Part shown: positions 34,230 to 42,227 of the stretch, piece by piece
Layout of the letters: every line of letters begins with the position of its first letter
Numbering within the stretch: position 1 is the stretch's first letter
NCBI RefSeq assembly: GCF_040605455.1
Contig: NZ_JBEXCV010000001.1
Span: 1-64,000, forward strand
Length of the DNA stretch: 64,000 nucleotides
From: Embleya sp040605455
GTDB lineage: Bacteria; Actinomycetota; Actinomycetes; Streptomycetales; Streptomycetaceae
Reading direction: 5' to 3'
Program-made: the position numbers and the translations under genes
Notes under the pieces: generated by a model
What the model saw: only the letters and a program-made list of their open reading frames with translations
Told to the model about the DNA's origin: nothing
Databases searched by the model: none

Positions 34230-34983
34230 CCGCACCCCGGAAGACCGACACGTGCCGAGTGCTCTTGGCCGTGAACGGCTCGCCCGCCCAGCCGCCATCT
34301 CGGTGGACCAGTTCGAGCCCGGCCAGTTGTGCCATCAGGTCCAACTCGCTGGGCCACACGTACCGGATCTGGCTGGGGTAGAGGCGGATGCCGCTCTCGC
34401 TTACGATCACCACCTGGGTCCGGATCCGCTGACGCAGCGTGTCGTGCATCGTGGCCTCCAGGAAGACCCGGTCACGCTCCACGCTGCCGGTGGCCAGCCG
34501 CTGGCCGTCGGCGTCGGTGCGCCGGGGGTCGGGCACGTACATCTCGGACACCAGCGTGCCGTCCGGCTCCAGGTGCTCGGCCGCGTTGCGCAGGCAGCGC
34601 ACCTGGTCGCGCTGGTCGAGCAGGCACAGGAAGGTGTTGAAGACGATGTAGATCAGCGAGAACGTGCGGTCCACGGCGACGTCGGCCATGTCCCCGAGAA
34701 TGACCGGGAACGCGTCGCCGCCGGGGCGCAGTTTGAGCTTGTCGATCATCTTGTCGGCGCCCTCGATGCCGATCACCTCCAGGCCCTTGGCGGCCAGCGG
34801 CAGGGCCACCCGTCCGGTGCCGACGCCCAGCTCAAGGACCGCACCGCCGCCCGCGCGCCGGGCCAGGAACTCCACGGTGGCGGGAGTGTCGGGCAGCGGG
34901 CCCGTCCATTCGTCGTACACCTCGGCGACGGCGTTGTACGCACTGGCGCTCGATGGGGCCATGGTCCTCTCCTCGACGCTCAT
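33499..34983 (-). CDS. SAM-dependent methyltransferase with an unusual read-through 3' end
   Basis: Residues 1 to about 250 (34983-34230) are a class I methyltransferase: YDEWTG near the start, VLELGVGTGRVALPLA (motif I), IEGADKMIDKL, VFNTFLCLLDQ and a terminal FTAKSTRHVSVF, where relatives end. No stop codon follows; the frame stays open for another 731 nt antisense to the NRPS gene, adding a low-complexity Arg/Pro tail. Either the tail is made, or a frameshift or sequence error hides the stop. ATG at 34983 overlaps the reductase stop (ATGA); ATG at 34962 has GAGGAG. O- or N-methylation of the peptide or its cap is likely. Confidence 0.7.
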   Translation of the reverse strand: MSVEERTMAPSSASAYNAVAEVYDEWTGPLPDTPATVEFLARRAGGGAVLELGVGTGRVALPLAAKGLEVIGIEGADKMIDKLKLRPGGDAFPVILGDMADVAVDRTFSLIYIVFNTFLCLLDQRDQVRCLRNAAEHLEPDGTLVSEMYVPDPRRTDADGQRLATGSVERDRVFLEATMHDTLRQRIRTQVVIVSESGIRLYPSQIRYVWPSELDLMAQLAGLELVHRDGGWAGEPFTAKSTRHVSVFRGAVRPGSTAWPRRLRRSAVPAHPRRPRRAGRRGAEADPPRPRRPPTGPSTPAARCVGRPRPARPPTPATPAPATPRGRVHAAPATTCAGSGPPTAGPGAVPAPRCARPRPGGPVRVSPSRSPPVRSRPPPRPDRPVRHRRRPRRPRRPRPDAPPTTSGSTAGRPDRAYPPNGPARPCRPRRTIPTPGAAPAAAPASARTPPRRRAPAPGRTTHELPPRRAERAPGPCRTRPRGPARCRQARPGTR

Positions 34984-36182
34984 CGTGGTCCGGCGATCCG
35001 ATCCGGCGCGGGCAACTCCGCCCGGGAGAGCCCGACTTCGAAGTATCTGCGGGCGAGCTGCTCGTCCAGGACCGGGCAGCGCACGTCGAGTTCGGCCAAC
35101 TCGGCGTCGGTGCGGTCGGAGGCCACCTCGGGGATCACGGCTGCGGTGCCGGCCGAGGCGTCGGGCAGGGTCGCGGCGATCTGCCGCAGTTCGTCCCGGG
35201 CCGAGGTCACCGACGCGTCCAGGACCCGCTGCCGCCAGAGCGTGAAGTCGACGGGTCGCAGCCGGTAGCCGAAGCGGCGCAGCCAGGAGAACAGCGTGGT
35301 GTAGCGGGTGTGTTCGGGGGCGATCAGGTGGTAGGCGGGCGGCGCCGATCCCCCGCTCGCCCGGGTCAGCCGCACCACGGCGCGCGCCGCGTAGTCGACG
35401 GGCGCCCACTGGAGCGGGGAACCCGCCAGTGGGGCCGCCCCCATCGCGGCGCACGTGCGCAGGAACAGCCACGCGTAGTCGTTGGGGTTGGACACTCCGG
35501 TGCGGGTGTGCCCGGCGAGGGTGCCGGAGCGGAACACCAGGGCGTCCACGCCGCGTTCGCGGGCCTGGGCGACCAGGCGTTCGGCCACCCACTTGCTCAG
35601 TCCGTAGCCGCCGAGCGCACCGGCCGGCCCCAGTTCGGTGAAGTCGGCGACCGCACCGGGCCCTTCCTCTCCCTCGGGACGGTTTCCGTAGAGCACCGAG
35701 ACCGTGGACACGTGCGCGAGCCGTTTGGGTCGGCCCTCGCACACCAGGCGCAGCACCTCCACGGTGCCCGCGACGTTGGGACCGCGCAGCGCCTCGTAGG
35801 GGTAGCTGACGTTCACGCCCGCGCCGCAGTGGTGGATCGTGTCGACCTCCTCGTGCACGAGCCGCCGGTCGGCGTCCCGCAGGCCGCATCCCGGTCGGGC
35901 CAGGTCGCCCGCGAGGGCGATCACCCGGCCCGACCACGCCTGGCTCCACAGGTCGAACCCGCGCAGCGCGGCCTCGATGCGTTCCTGCGCGGTGCCGTCC
36001 TCGGGGCGCACCAGGCAGTACACCCGTTGCTCGGTGTGCTCCAGCAGTTCGGCGATCACGGCGGCGCCGAGGAACCCGGTCCCGCCGGTCACCAGGGCGG
36101 CGCCGGGTTCGACGAAGGGCACGGGCGTGTTGTGCGGCACCACGTCGGCGGGCAGCAGCGCGTCCTGCTCGACGGCGCTCAT
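34980..36182 (-). CDS. Stand-alone thioester reductase domain (SDR_e type)
   Basis: A 400-residue NAD(P)H-dependent reductase of the type that ends NRPS and carboxylic-acid-reductase proteins: Rossmann turn LVTGGTGFLGAAVIAELL, LVRPEDGTA, catalytic Ser region HVSTVSVLYG and YGLSKWVAERL (YxxxK), followed by the VFRSGTLAGH substrate region. ATG at 36182 has GGAG 6 nt upstream and overlaps the small gene before it (ATGA). As no integrated thioesterase is seen in the window, reductive release of a carrier-bound peptide or amino acid as aldehyde or alcohol is the most likely function. Confidence 0.88.
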   Translation of the reverse strand: MSAVEQDALLPADVVPHNTPVPFVEPGAALVTGGTGFLGAAVIAELLEHTEQRVYCLVRPEDGTAQERIEAALRGFDLWSQAWSGRVIALAGDLARPGCGLRDADRRLVHEEVDTIHHCGAGVNVSYPYEALRGPNVAGTVEVLRLVCEGRPKRLAHVSTVSVLYGNRPEGEEGPGAVADFTELGPAGALGGYGLSKWVAERLVAQARERGVDALVFRSGTLAGHTRTGVSNPNDYAWLFLRTCAAMGAAPLAGSPLQWAPVDYAARAVVRLTRASGGSAPPAYHLIAPEHTRYTTLFSWLRRFGYRLRPVDFTLWRQRVLDASVTSARDELRQIAATLPDASAGTAAVIPEVASDRTDAELAELDVRCPVLDEQLARRYFEVGLSRAELPAPDRIAGPR

Positions 36183-36382
36183 CGCCAGCTCCACAACGGC
36201 GAGGGCCCGTCGTCGTCCCAGCCGTCGCCCTCGGCGGCCCGGGCGGGCGCGTCGCCCACCGGGCCCGCCGCATGGGGCTCGTCGGGCGCGGGTCCGGCGG
36301 GGCGCGCCGGTGCTGCCGGCTGCTCCGGGGCCAGGATCCGTAGGTCGTCCTGCGTCAGCAGGATCGGGATCGATGTCCTCAC
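36179..36382 (-). CDS. Small protein of unknown function (67 aa), coupled on both sides
   Basis: It reads VRTSIPILLTQDDLRILAPE, then an Ala/Pro-rich middle, then an acidic and Trp-containing end (GDGWDDDGPSPLWSWR). GTG at 36382 overlaps the kinase stop and its own TGA overlaps the reductase ATG; GAGGAG lies 5 nt upstream. Such coupling on both sides argues for a real gene. No carrier, MbtH or known domain is visible. It could be a docking or scaffold protein or a peptide substrate; I do not recognise it. Confidence 0.6.
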   Translation of the reverse strand: MRTSIPILLTQDDLRILAPEQPAAPARPAGPAPDEPHAAGPVGDAPARAAEGDGWDDDGPSPLWSWR

Positions 36383-37392
36383 CACCGCTCCTCACGGTTG
36401 TCCGCGTCGCGCGGCTCGACCGGCCCCCCGGTCGCCGCGGAATCGGTACGAAACGACCACACGCGCTGTATTCCGACAGCTCGCAGCCGCCGGCGGGCGT
36501 CGGCCACCCGCGCGGCGAGCCCGGCGCTCGCCGGGTCGAACAGGACGGCCATCACCCGGCCGCTGTGCGCGACCTGCACGCCGACGCCGGCGCCGGCGCG
36601 GCAGATCCGTTCGGCCAGCGGCAGCGCGGCCTGGGGCAGGAAACGCTGGTTGAGCCGGGCACTGGCGGTGGCCGTGCGCGCCAGCAGCGCGCAGTCCTCC
36701 TCGGCCACCGCTCGGCGCACCATCACCCGCAGTTGCCGCAGTTGCTCGATCTCGCTCGGACGGTACTCGCGCGGGGGCTGGGCGATCGTGTCCACGTCCG
36801 GGCCGCCGACGTCGAAGCCGAGCACTTCCAATGCCGGGAGCGGGCCGCCGAGGTCCTCCAGGACGTAGCCCGCCCGGTTGGCGTACAACACCGCGCGGGG
36901 TCCGAACATCACGCCGTCCGAGGCACCTTCGGCGCGCACGGCGAGGGCCGCGACGTCCGCCTCGGTCGGCGTCCTGCCGTACGCGCGGGCCACCGCCCGG
37001 ATCGCGCCGACCACGTCGGCAGTGGAGGAGCCCATGCCGCGTTCGACGGGAATCGAGCTGTGCACGCTCAGCCGCCCGCCCTCGCGTACGCCCAGCCAGC
37101 GCAGCGTCTCCCGGGCGGCCCCCGCGGCCTTGGTCTTCCACGCCGGGCTGACCGTGACGCCGAGGGCGCGGACGGGCACGAAGGTGGCGTGGGCGTGCAG
37201 TGCGGGCAGCGGCAGCGAGACGACGGCATGGGCCAGTGCCCCGTCCTCGCGTTCGAAGACGCCCTGGAGGATCTCGCCGTGATGGGCCATGGCGCTGCCT
37301 CGGGCCGGGCCGGGCCGAGCGGGCGCCCCGAACACGGTGAGTCGGCCCGCACGGCCTCGGTCGAAGGCGTCGGGATCGACGGCGGCCGCCAT
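36379..37392 (-). CDS. GHMP kinase, PduX-like (probable L-threonine kinase)
   Basis: A 337-residue GHMP kinase. MAHHGEILQGVF near the N-terminus and the phosphate loop VERGMGSSTADVVGAIRA closely follow PduX, which makes O-phospho-L-threonine in cobalamin synthesis. It lies one base after the C-PCP-C NRPS stop, inside a biosynthetic operon and away from any cobalamin gene. O-phosphothreonine would be the ideal substrate for the DabA-like enzyme at 18118-19323, so it probably feeds 2,3-diaminobutyrate synthesis. Homoserine kinase activity is an alternative. Confidence 0.85.
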   Translation of the reverse strand: MAAAVDPDAFDRGRAGRLTVFGAPARPGPARGSAMAHHGEILQGVFEREDGALAHAVVSLPLPALHAHATFVPVRALGVTVSPAWKTKAAGAARETLRWLGVREGGRLSVHSSIPVERGMGSSTADVVGAIRAVARAYGRTPTEADVAALAVRAEGASDGVMFGPRAVLYANRAGYVLEDLGGPLPALEVLGFDVGGPDVDTIAQPPREYRPSEIEQLRQLRVMVRRAVAEEDCALLARTATASARLNQRFLPQAALPLAERICRAGAGVGVQVAHSGRVMAVLFDPASAGLAARVADARRRLRAVGIQRVWSFRTDSAATGGPVEPRDADNREERW

Positions 37393-37393
37393 G

Positions 37394-40300
37394 TCAGGCG
37401 ACTCCCGTGGGGCGCGCCGGCAGGGCGCCGTCCGGATGCTCGATCAGCGCGACCAGGGCCGCTTCGCAGGCCCCCACGAATCGCTCCACCGAGGCGCGCT
37501 CCCACAACGCCGTGCGGTACTTGACGTCGAGGAGCAATCCGTCCTCGACGATCAGCGTGGACACCTCCAGGTCGGTACCGGCCCGCCCGTTCGCCACGAT
37601 GCGGCCCTGGTGGGTCCGGCAGCCGGTCAACGCGAAGCCGGATTCGGCCTGGAACACGTTGAGCGTGACATACGATCCGCGCCCGCTGAGCACCAGCGGG
37701 TCGGCGCCGGCGGCGCGCAGCGCGTCACCGGCCGGGCAGGACTGGTTGGCGTAGGCGCCGGCCACCGTCTCGCGGGTCCCGGCCAGGTGTTCGCGCCAGG
37801 TCGTGCGGGTGTCGAAGTCGTCGAAGCGCAGCACGAGCAGGTTGACGAACGCCCCCATCACGTCCGCCGCGTCCAGGTCGAGGCGGTTCTCGCACGGCGT
37901 GAGCAGTTGCACGTCGTCCTGCCCGGACCACTGCCGCAGCACGGCGGACAGCGCGGCGGCCACCACCACGAACGGAGTCACCCGCTCCCGCGTGGCGAAG
38001 GTGTACACCGCGTCGCGCGCGGCCGGCGGCAGCAGGCGGTACACGACGTCCCCGTCGAAGGACGGCGCGTCGGGGCGGGGGTGGTCGGTGGGCAGGGTCA
38101 GCTCGCGCAGGCCCGCCAGTCGACGCCGCCAGTAGCGCCGGTGCTCCTGTGCCGCGGTGGTCGTCGCACGCCGGCGCTCGGCGGCCACGACGTCGCGGAA
38201 GGTCGTGGTGCGCGGCGCGGGCAGTTCGCCCTCGCCGGTGGTGCGCCACCGGTAGCAGGCCGCGATCTGTGGGAACAACACCTTGGTCACCGCCCAGTAG
38301 TCCATCACCAGGTGGTGGCAGGTCAGCAGCAGGTCGCGGGTGCCCGTGTCCAGGCGGACCACGGTCAGTCGGATCAACGGCAGTTCGGACACCTCGAAGC
38401 CACGATGCGCCTGCTTCGCGGCCACCTTCGCCGCGGCCTGCTCGCGCTCCTCGGCGGGCGTGCGGCGCAGGTCCACCACCTCGATGGTGAACGGATGTTC
38501 GTCGTGCACTCGTCGGCTCGGAGCGGCGGCGCCCTCGGCCAGGTGGTAGGTGGTGCGCAGGATTTCCTCGCGATCGACGGCACGCCCGAAGGCCCATTCC
38601 AGCGCCCCTTCGTCCAACGGGCCCTCGACCCGCAGCGAGAGCGTGAGCGTGTTGACGGCGCTGCCGGGGACGAACTGCTCCATCAGCCAGAACGGCTCCT
38701 CCGCGGCGCCCAGCGCGGTGCTGCGCTCGCTCGGCGCGGGCGGGTCCTCGGGCGCGCATTCGTCGGGCTGCTCGGGCTCCTCGGCGAGTGCGCCGATCTC
38801 GTCGTCGGTGAGCGTCTCCAACTCGGCGAGCGCGTCGGCCACCGCCGGATGGCGTGCGGCGATCGCGGCGGCGAACTCGTGCAGTTCGGGGTTCTCGAAG
38901 ACGAAGAGCAGCGGGACGTGCGCCCCGAACTCGTCGGAGAGGGTCTGCGCCAGGCGCGAGGCGATCATCGAGTGGCCGCCCACCGCGAAGAAGTCGTCCG
39001 CGCCGGTGATCGAGTCGTCCTCCAGGAGTTCGCGGCACAGTTCGACGACCCGCCGCTCGACGGCCGGGGCGCGCCGCCGGCTCACCCGGGCGGGGTCGGG
39101 TCGCCGGTGCTCCGCCGTTCCGTCGTCTCGGCTCGGGCCCACGATCCGCCACAGCAGGCGACCGTCCTCGATCCGGCGTACACGCAGCGCGCCGCCGGGC
39201 ACCGGGACGGGCACCGCGGTCCCGTCGACGTGCAGCGCGCCCTCCAGGCCGCACGGCGCGAGCGCCCCGGTGGGCTCCCGGACCTCGGCGAGGCCGGGTA
39301 CGGCCGACACCTCGCCTCGGTCGCCGCCGGGCCGGGACGGATCCGGACTCAGGAGGACCGGTCCGGAGGGGGTGTGCAGGGTGTACCGGACGTCGCCGTC
39401 CGCCGAGCGCTCGGGCGGCGGGAAGTCGGCGACCGGGGGACCCAGTTCGAGAGTGTCCAGGGTCGCGTCGGGGTCGGCCGTCGCCGACTCCACGGCCGCC
39501 GCGAAGTGATCGACGAGCCGCTTCACGGTGGCCGCCGCGAAGATCGCGGTGTCGTACTCGACGGTGGCGACGACGTCGTCGCCATGCCATTCGAGATTGA
39601 ACAACAGGTCGAATCGGCAACGCCCGCGCGGTACATGCACGACGCTCATGGTCAGGTCCGGGAAGGTGTCCGGGCGAAAGTGCAGCGGTGGCGCGTTGAA
39701 GACCACCTGGACGAGCGGCGAGTGGGCGGGATCCCGGCTGACCAGGCTCTCCCGCACGACCTGTCGGAACGGGATGAACTGCCGGTCGTACGCGGTGAGG
39801 GTGGCATCGCGAGCGGCGGTCAGCAGGTCGGCGAACGGCAGATCGCCCGGTGCCCGCATGCGCACCGGGATCATGCAGGACATCGGGCCCACCACGTCGG
39901 GATACTGCTCGGGCCTGCCGTCCCCGCAGATCCCGAGCACCATGTCCTCGGCGCGGGTGTGGCGGTGCAACACGGTCGTGAACGCCGCGAGCAGCGCGTG
40001 GAACGGAGTGACCCGATGGCCGGCGGCGAACCGGCGCAGCCGGGGCACCATGCCGGCCGGGAAGGGATGAATCGCCAGCGCGCCCCGGTTGCGCTTGGTG
40101 GCCGGCCTCGGGGCGTCCTCCGGCATGCGCAGCACATGCGGGGCGTCCGCCAGTTCGGCCACCCAGGCGGCCCGCTCGGCGTCCAGTTCACCGCTGTCCA
40201 GGAGTTCGCCGTGCCACCGGGTGAAGTCGCGGTAGTCGGCGGTCACCGGGGGCAGCTCCGCCCGCCGGCCGGCCAGGTGGGCGGTGTAGGCCACGGCGAG

Positions 40301-40756
40301 TTCGTCGAGCAGGTGCGCGGCGGCGCCGGCGTCCATGACCTCGTGGTGGAAGGCGAGCACGAGCAGGTGCTCGCGTGGGCCGAGCCGGGCCAGGCCGAAG
40401 CGCACCGGCGGGGTCACCGCCGAACTGTACGGCTCCTCCACAAGCGTCCGGGCCCAGTCCGGTGCGTCCTCGCGGCGACCGGTGAAGTCGAGCGGCGGAT
40501 CAAGCCGCACCGACCATGGGGCCACCACGGATTGGCGCAGCCGGCCCTTGTCCACGGGCAGGATGGTGCGCAGCGCCGTGTGCCGTTCGACGAGCAGGTC
40601 GAATCCGGCTTCGAGGGCGGGTACCGACAGCGGCCCGACCAGTTCGAAGACCAGATGTTCGTTGTACACGGCCGCGTCCCGGTCCATCTCGTCGACCAGC
40701 CACATCTGTTCCTGTACCGGTGTCGCGGGCAGCGCTTCGGTCGGGGTGGCCGTCAC
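37394..40756 (-). CDS. NRPS, C-(A stub)-PCP-C
   Basis: A 1120-residue protein. C1 (about 1-430) begins ATPVQEQMWLVDEMDRD and has HHEVMDA near residue 135. Where an A domain should follow, only about 100 residues remain (GALAPCGLEGALHVDG region), with no A3, A5 or A8 motif. A PCP follows (FFAVGGHSMIASRL, Ser near 595), then C2 with HHLVMDY near 813. The PCP must therefore be charged in trans. Both His residues are kept in C1 and C2, so these are probably active. GTG at 40756 overlaps the P450 stop, with AGGAGGTGA upstream. Confidence 0.92.
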   Translation of the reverse strand: MTATPTEALPATPVQEQMWLVDEMDRDAAVYNEHLVFELVGPLSVPALEAGFDLLVERHTALRTILPVDKGRLRQSVVAPWSVRLDPPLDFTGRREDAPDWARTLVEEPYSSAVTPPVRFGLARLGPREHLLVLAFHHEVMDAGAAAHLLDELAVAYTAHLAGRRAELPPVTADYRDFTRWHGELLDSGELDAERAAWVAELADAPHVLRMPEDAPRPATKRNRGALAIHPFPAGMVPRLRRFAAGHRVTPFHALLAAFTTVLHRHTRAEDMVLGICGDGRPEQYPDVVGPMSCMIPVRMRAPGDLPFADLLTAARDATLTAYDRQFIPFRQVVRESLVSRDPAHSPLVQVVFNAPPLHFRPDTFPDLTMSVVHVPRGRCRFDLLFNLEWHGDDVVATVEYDTAIFAAATVKRLVDHFAAAVESATADPDATLDTLELGPPVADFPPPERSADGDVRYTLHTPSGPVLLSPDPSRPGGDRGEVSAVPGLAEVREPTGALAPCGLEGALHVDGTAVPVPVPGGALRVRRIEDGRLLWRIVGPSRDDGTAEHRRPDPARVSRRRAPAVERRVVELCRELLEDDSITGADDFFAVGGHSMIASRLAQTLSDEFGAHVPLLFVFENPELHEFAAAIAARHPAVADALAELETLTDDEIGALAEEPEQPDECAPEDPPAPSERSTALGAAEEPFWLMEQFVPGSAVNTLTLSLRVEGPLDEGALEWAFGRAVDREEILRTTYHLAEGAAAPSRRVHDEHPFTIEVVDLRRTPAEEREQAAAKVAAKQAHRGFEVSELPLIRLTVVRLDTGTRDLLLTCHHLVMDYWAVTKVLFPQIAACYRWRTTGEGELPAPRTTTFRDVVAAERRRATTTAAQEHRRYWRRRLAGLRELTLPTDHPRPDAPSFDGDVVYRLLPPAARDAVYTFATRERVTPFVVVAAALSAVLRQWSGQDDVQLLTPCENRLDLDAADVMGAFVNLLVLRFDDFDTRTTWREHLAGTRETVAGAYANQSCPAGDALRAAGADPLVLSGRGSYVTLNVFQAESGFALTGCRTHQGRIVANGRAGTDLEVSTLIVEDGLLLDVKYRTALWERASVERFVGACEAALVALIEHPDGALPARPTGVA

Positions 40757-42030
40757 GACCGGGTCACCTCCTTCGCCCTCGCCGGCTTGGCTGCGCCGGA
40801 GCGCGGGTGGGCCGTGATCGGCAGCCGGGTGAGTCCGTTGATGAAGTTCGAGCGCAGATGGATCGGCTCCCCGGCCAGTTCGAACCGGTCGAATCGGGTG
40901 ACCAGTTCCTCCAGCAGCACGGTGAGCGCCACCCTGGCGGCGGGCCCGCCGACGCAGTAGTGCGGGCCGATGCCGAACGCGATGTGCGGGTTGGGCGTGC
41001 GGTCGATCAGGAACGAGAACGGGTCGGTGAACACCCGTTCGTCGCGGTTCGCGGAGGCGACCCAGGCCACCACGAGCTCCCCCGCGCCGATCTTGGTGCC
41101 GGCGATCTCGACCTCGGTGCGGGTGCGGCGCATCAGGTGGTTGGTCGGCGTGGACCAGCGCAGCGACTCCTGCACGGCCGCCGCCGCCCGCTCGGGGTTC
41201 TCCTGGACGCGGCGCCAGACCTCGGGGCGCTCCAGCAGCGCGAGCAGCATGTGCGTGGCGGTGTGTGGTGTCGTGGTGGTGGCGCCCATGACGAAGCTGT
41301 AGCAGTTGAGCAGGACCAGGCTGTCGTCCATCGGCGCGCCGTCGAGCTCCACCCGGGTCAGCCGCGAGACCAGGTCGTCCCGGGGTTCGCGGCGGCGGTC
41401 GGCGATCAACTCGCTGAACATGGCGAACAGGTCGTGGTGCGCCTCGCGCAGCGTCTCGGCGGTCTGTCCCTTGGCGAACTCCGGGTCGTCGGGGGCGACT
41501 CCCGCCATGGTCCAGCGGGGGATGTCGGCCCAGTACCGGCGAGGGATGCCCAGGATCTCGCCGACGGCGGCCATCGGCAGATCGAACATCGAGCGGGCGA
41601 AGTCGTGCTCGCCGCCCACCGTCAGCGGCTCGATGATCCGCAACACGTGCGCGCGGATATTCTCCGTGCGCCGGGCGAGGATGTTCGTCGTCATGGTGTG
41701 GAACGCGGGTGTGCGCACCGCCGTGTGGCGCGGACGGTCCATCAGGTTGATGGTCCGTCCCCCGGCGCTGTCCCCGCCGGTGACGTCGAGGATCGTGCCG
41801 TGCTCGGAGCTGTACCGGCGGGCGTCCTTGAGGACGCGCACGACGTCGTCGTAGCGCGTGACGGACCAGAAGCGGGCGCCGTCGGGGGTGTACTGGGCCC
41901 ATACGGGCGCCACCTCGCGCAGCGTCGCCAGGGCGACGTGTTGCGGATGGGTCTGGAATCGGCGTGGATCGAAGAGATCGATCGAGTCGAGCGGCACTCG
42001 CTCGTCGGTCCCGGGGCCGGTCATGAGCAT
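40753..42030 (-). CDS. Cytochrome P450 (same subfamily as 19320-20570)
   Basis: A 425-residue P450 with ExxR in VQESLRWSTPTNHLMRR and heme loop FGIGPHYCVGGPAAR. The I-helix reads FVMGATTTTPHTATH: the acid before the conserved Thr is Thr. It shares long stretches with the A-PCP-coupled P450 (TPTNHL, VAWVASANRDE, SNFINGLT versus SNWINGIT), so the two are paralogues. ATG at 42030 is chosen for GGGAG 9 nt upstream. Coupled to the C-PCP-C NRPS, it probably hydroxylates an amino acid on that or a partner PCP. Confidence 0.92.
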   Translation of the reverse strand: MLMTGPGTDERVPLDSIDLFDPRRFQTHPQHVALATLREVAPVWAQYTPDGARFWSVTRYDDVVRVLKDARRYSSEHGTILDVTGGDSAGGRTINLMDRPRHTAVRTPAFHTMTTNILARRTENIRAHVLRIIEPLTVGGEHDFARSMFDLPMAAVGEILGIPRRYWADIPRWTMAGVAPDDPEFAKGQTAETLREAHHDLFAMFSELIADRRREPRDDLVSRLTRVELDGAPMDDSLVLLNCYSFVMGATTTTPHTATHMLLALLERPEVWRRVQENPERAAAAVQESLRWSTPTNHLMRRTRTEVEIAGTKIGAGELVVAWVASANRDERVFTDPFSFLIDRTPNPHIAFGIGPHYCVGGPAARVALTVLLEELVTRFDRFELAGEPIHLRSNFINGLTRLPITAHPRSGAAKPARAKEVTRS

Positions 42031-42118
42031 CGCGGAGTTCTCCCGTCCTGCGTCCAGGCGCACTCGGTGCGGCGCACGCACAGTCCGGAACGTATATCGG
42101 CTCGCGAACCTCGGCAAT

Positions 42119-42145
42119 GATTCTTTCCCGACCACGAAAGGAATC
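42119..42145. promoter_or_regulatory. Imperfect palindrome between divergent P450 and thioesterase genes
   Basis: GATTCTTTC at the left is matched by GAAAGGAATC at the right of a 27-bp segment with one unpaired base, in an AT-rich 197-bp intergenic region. Its place between two divergent starts fits an operator, but no second copy was found elsewhere in the window by eye. Confidence 0.4.
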
Positions 42146-42227
42146 ACCGGGACACGTCCGCGAACTTCTTTCCGAAGTCTTTCGATAAACCGTCGACGCC
42201 TTTTCGTCCGACCCTTCGGCGACTACC

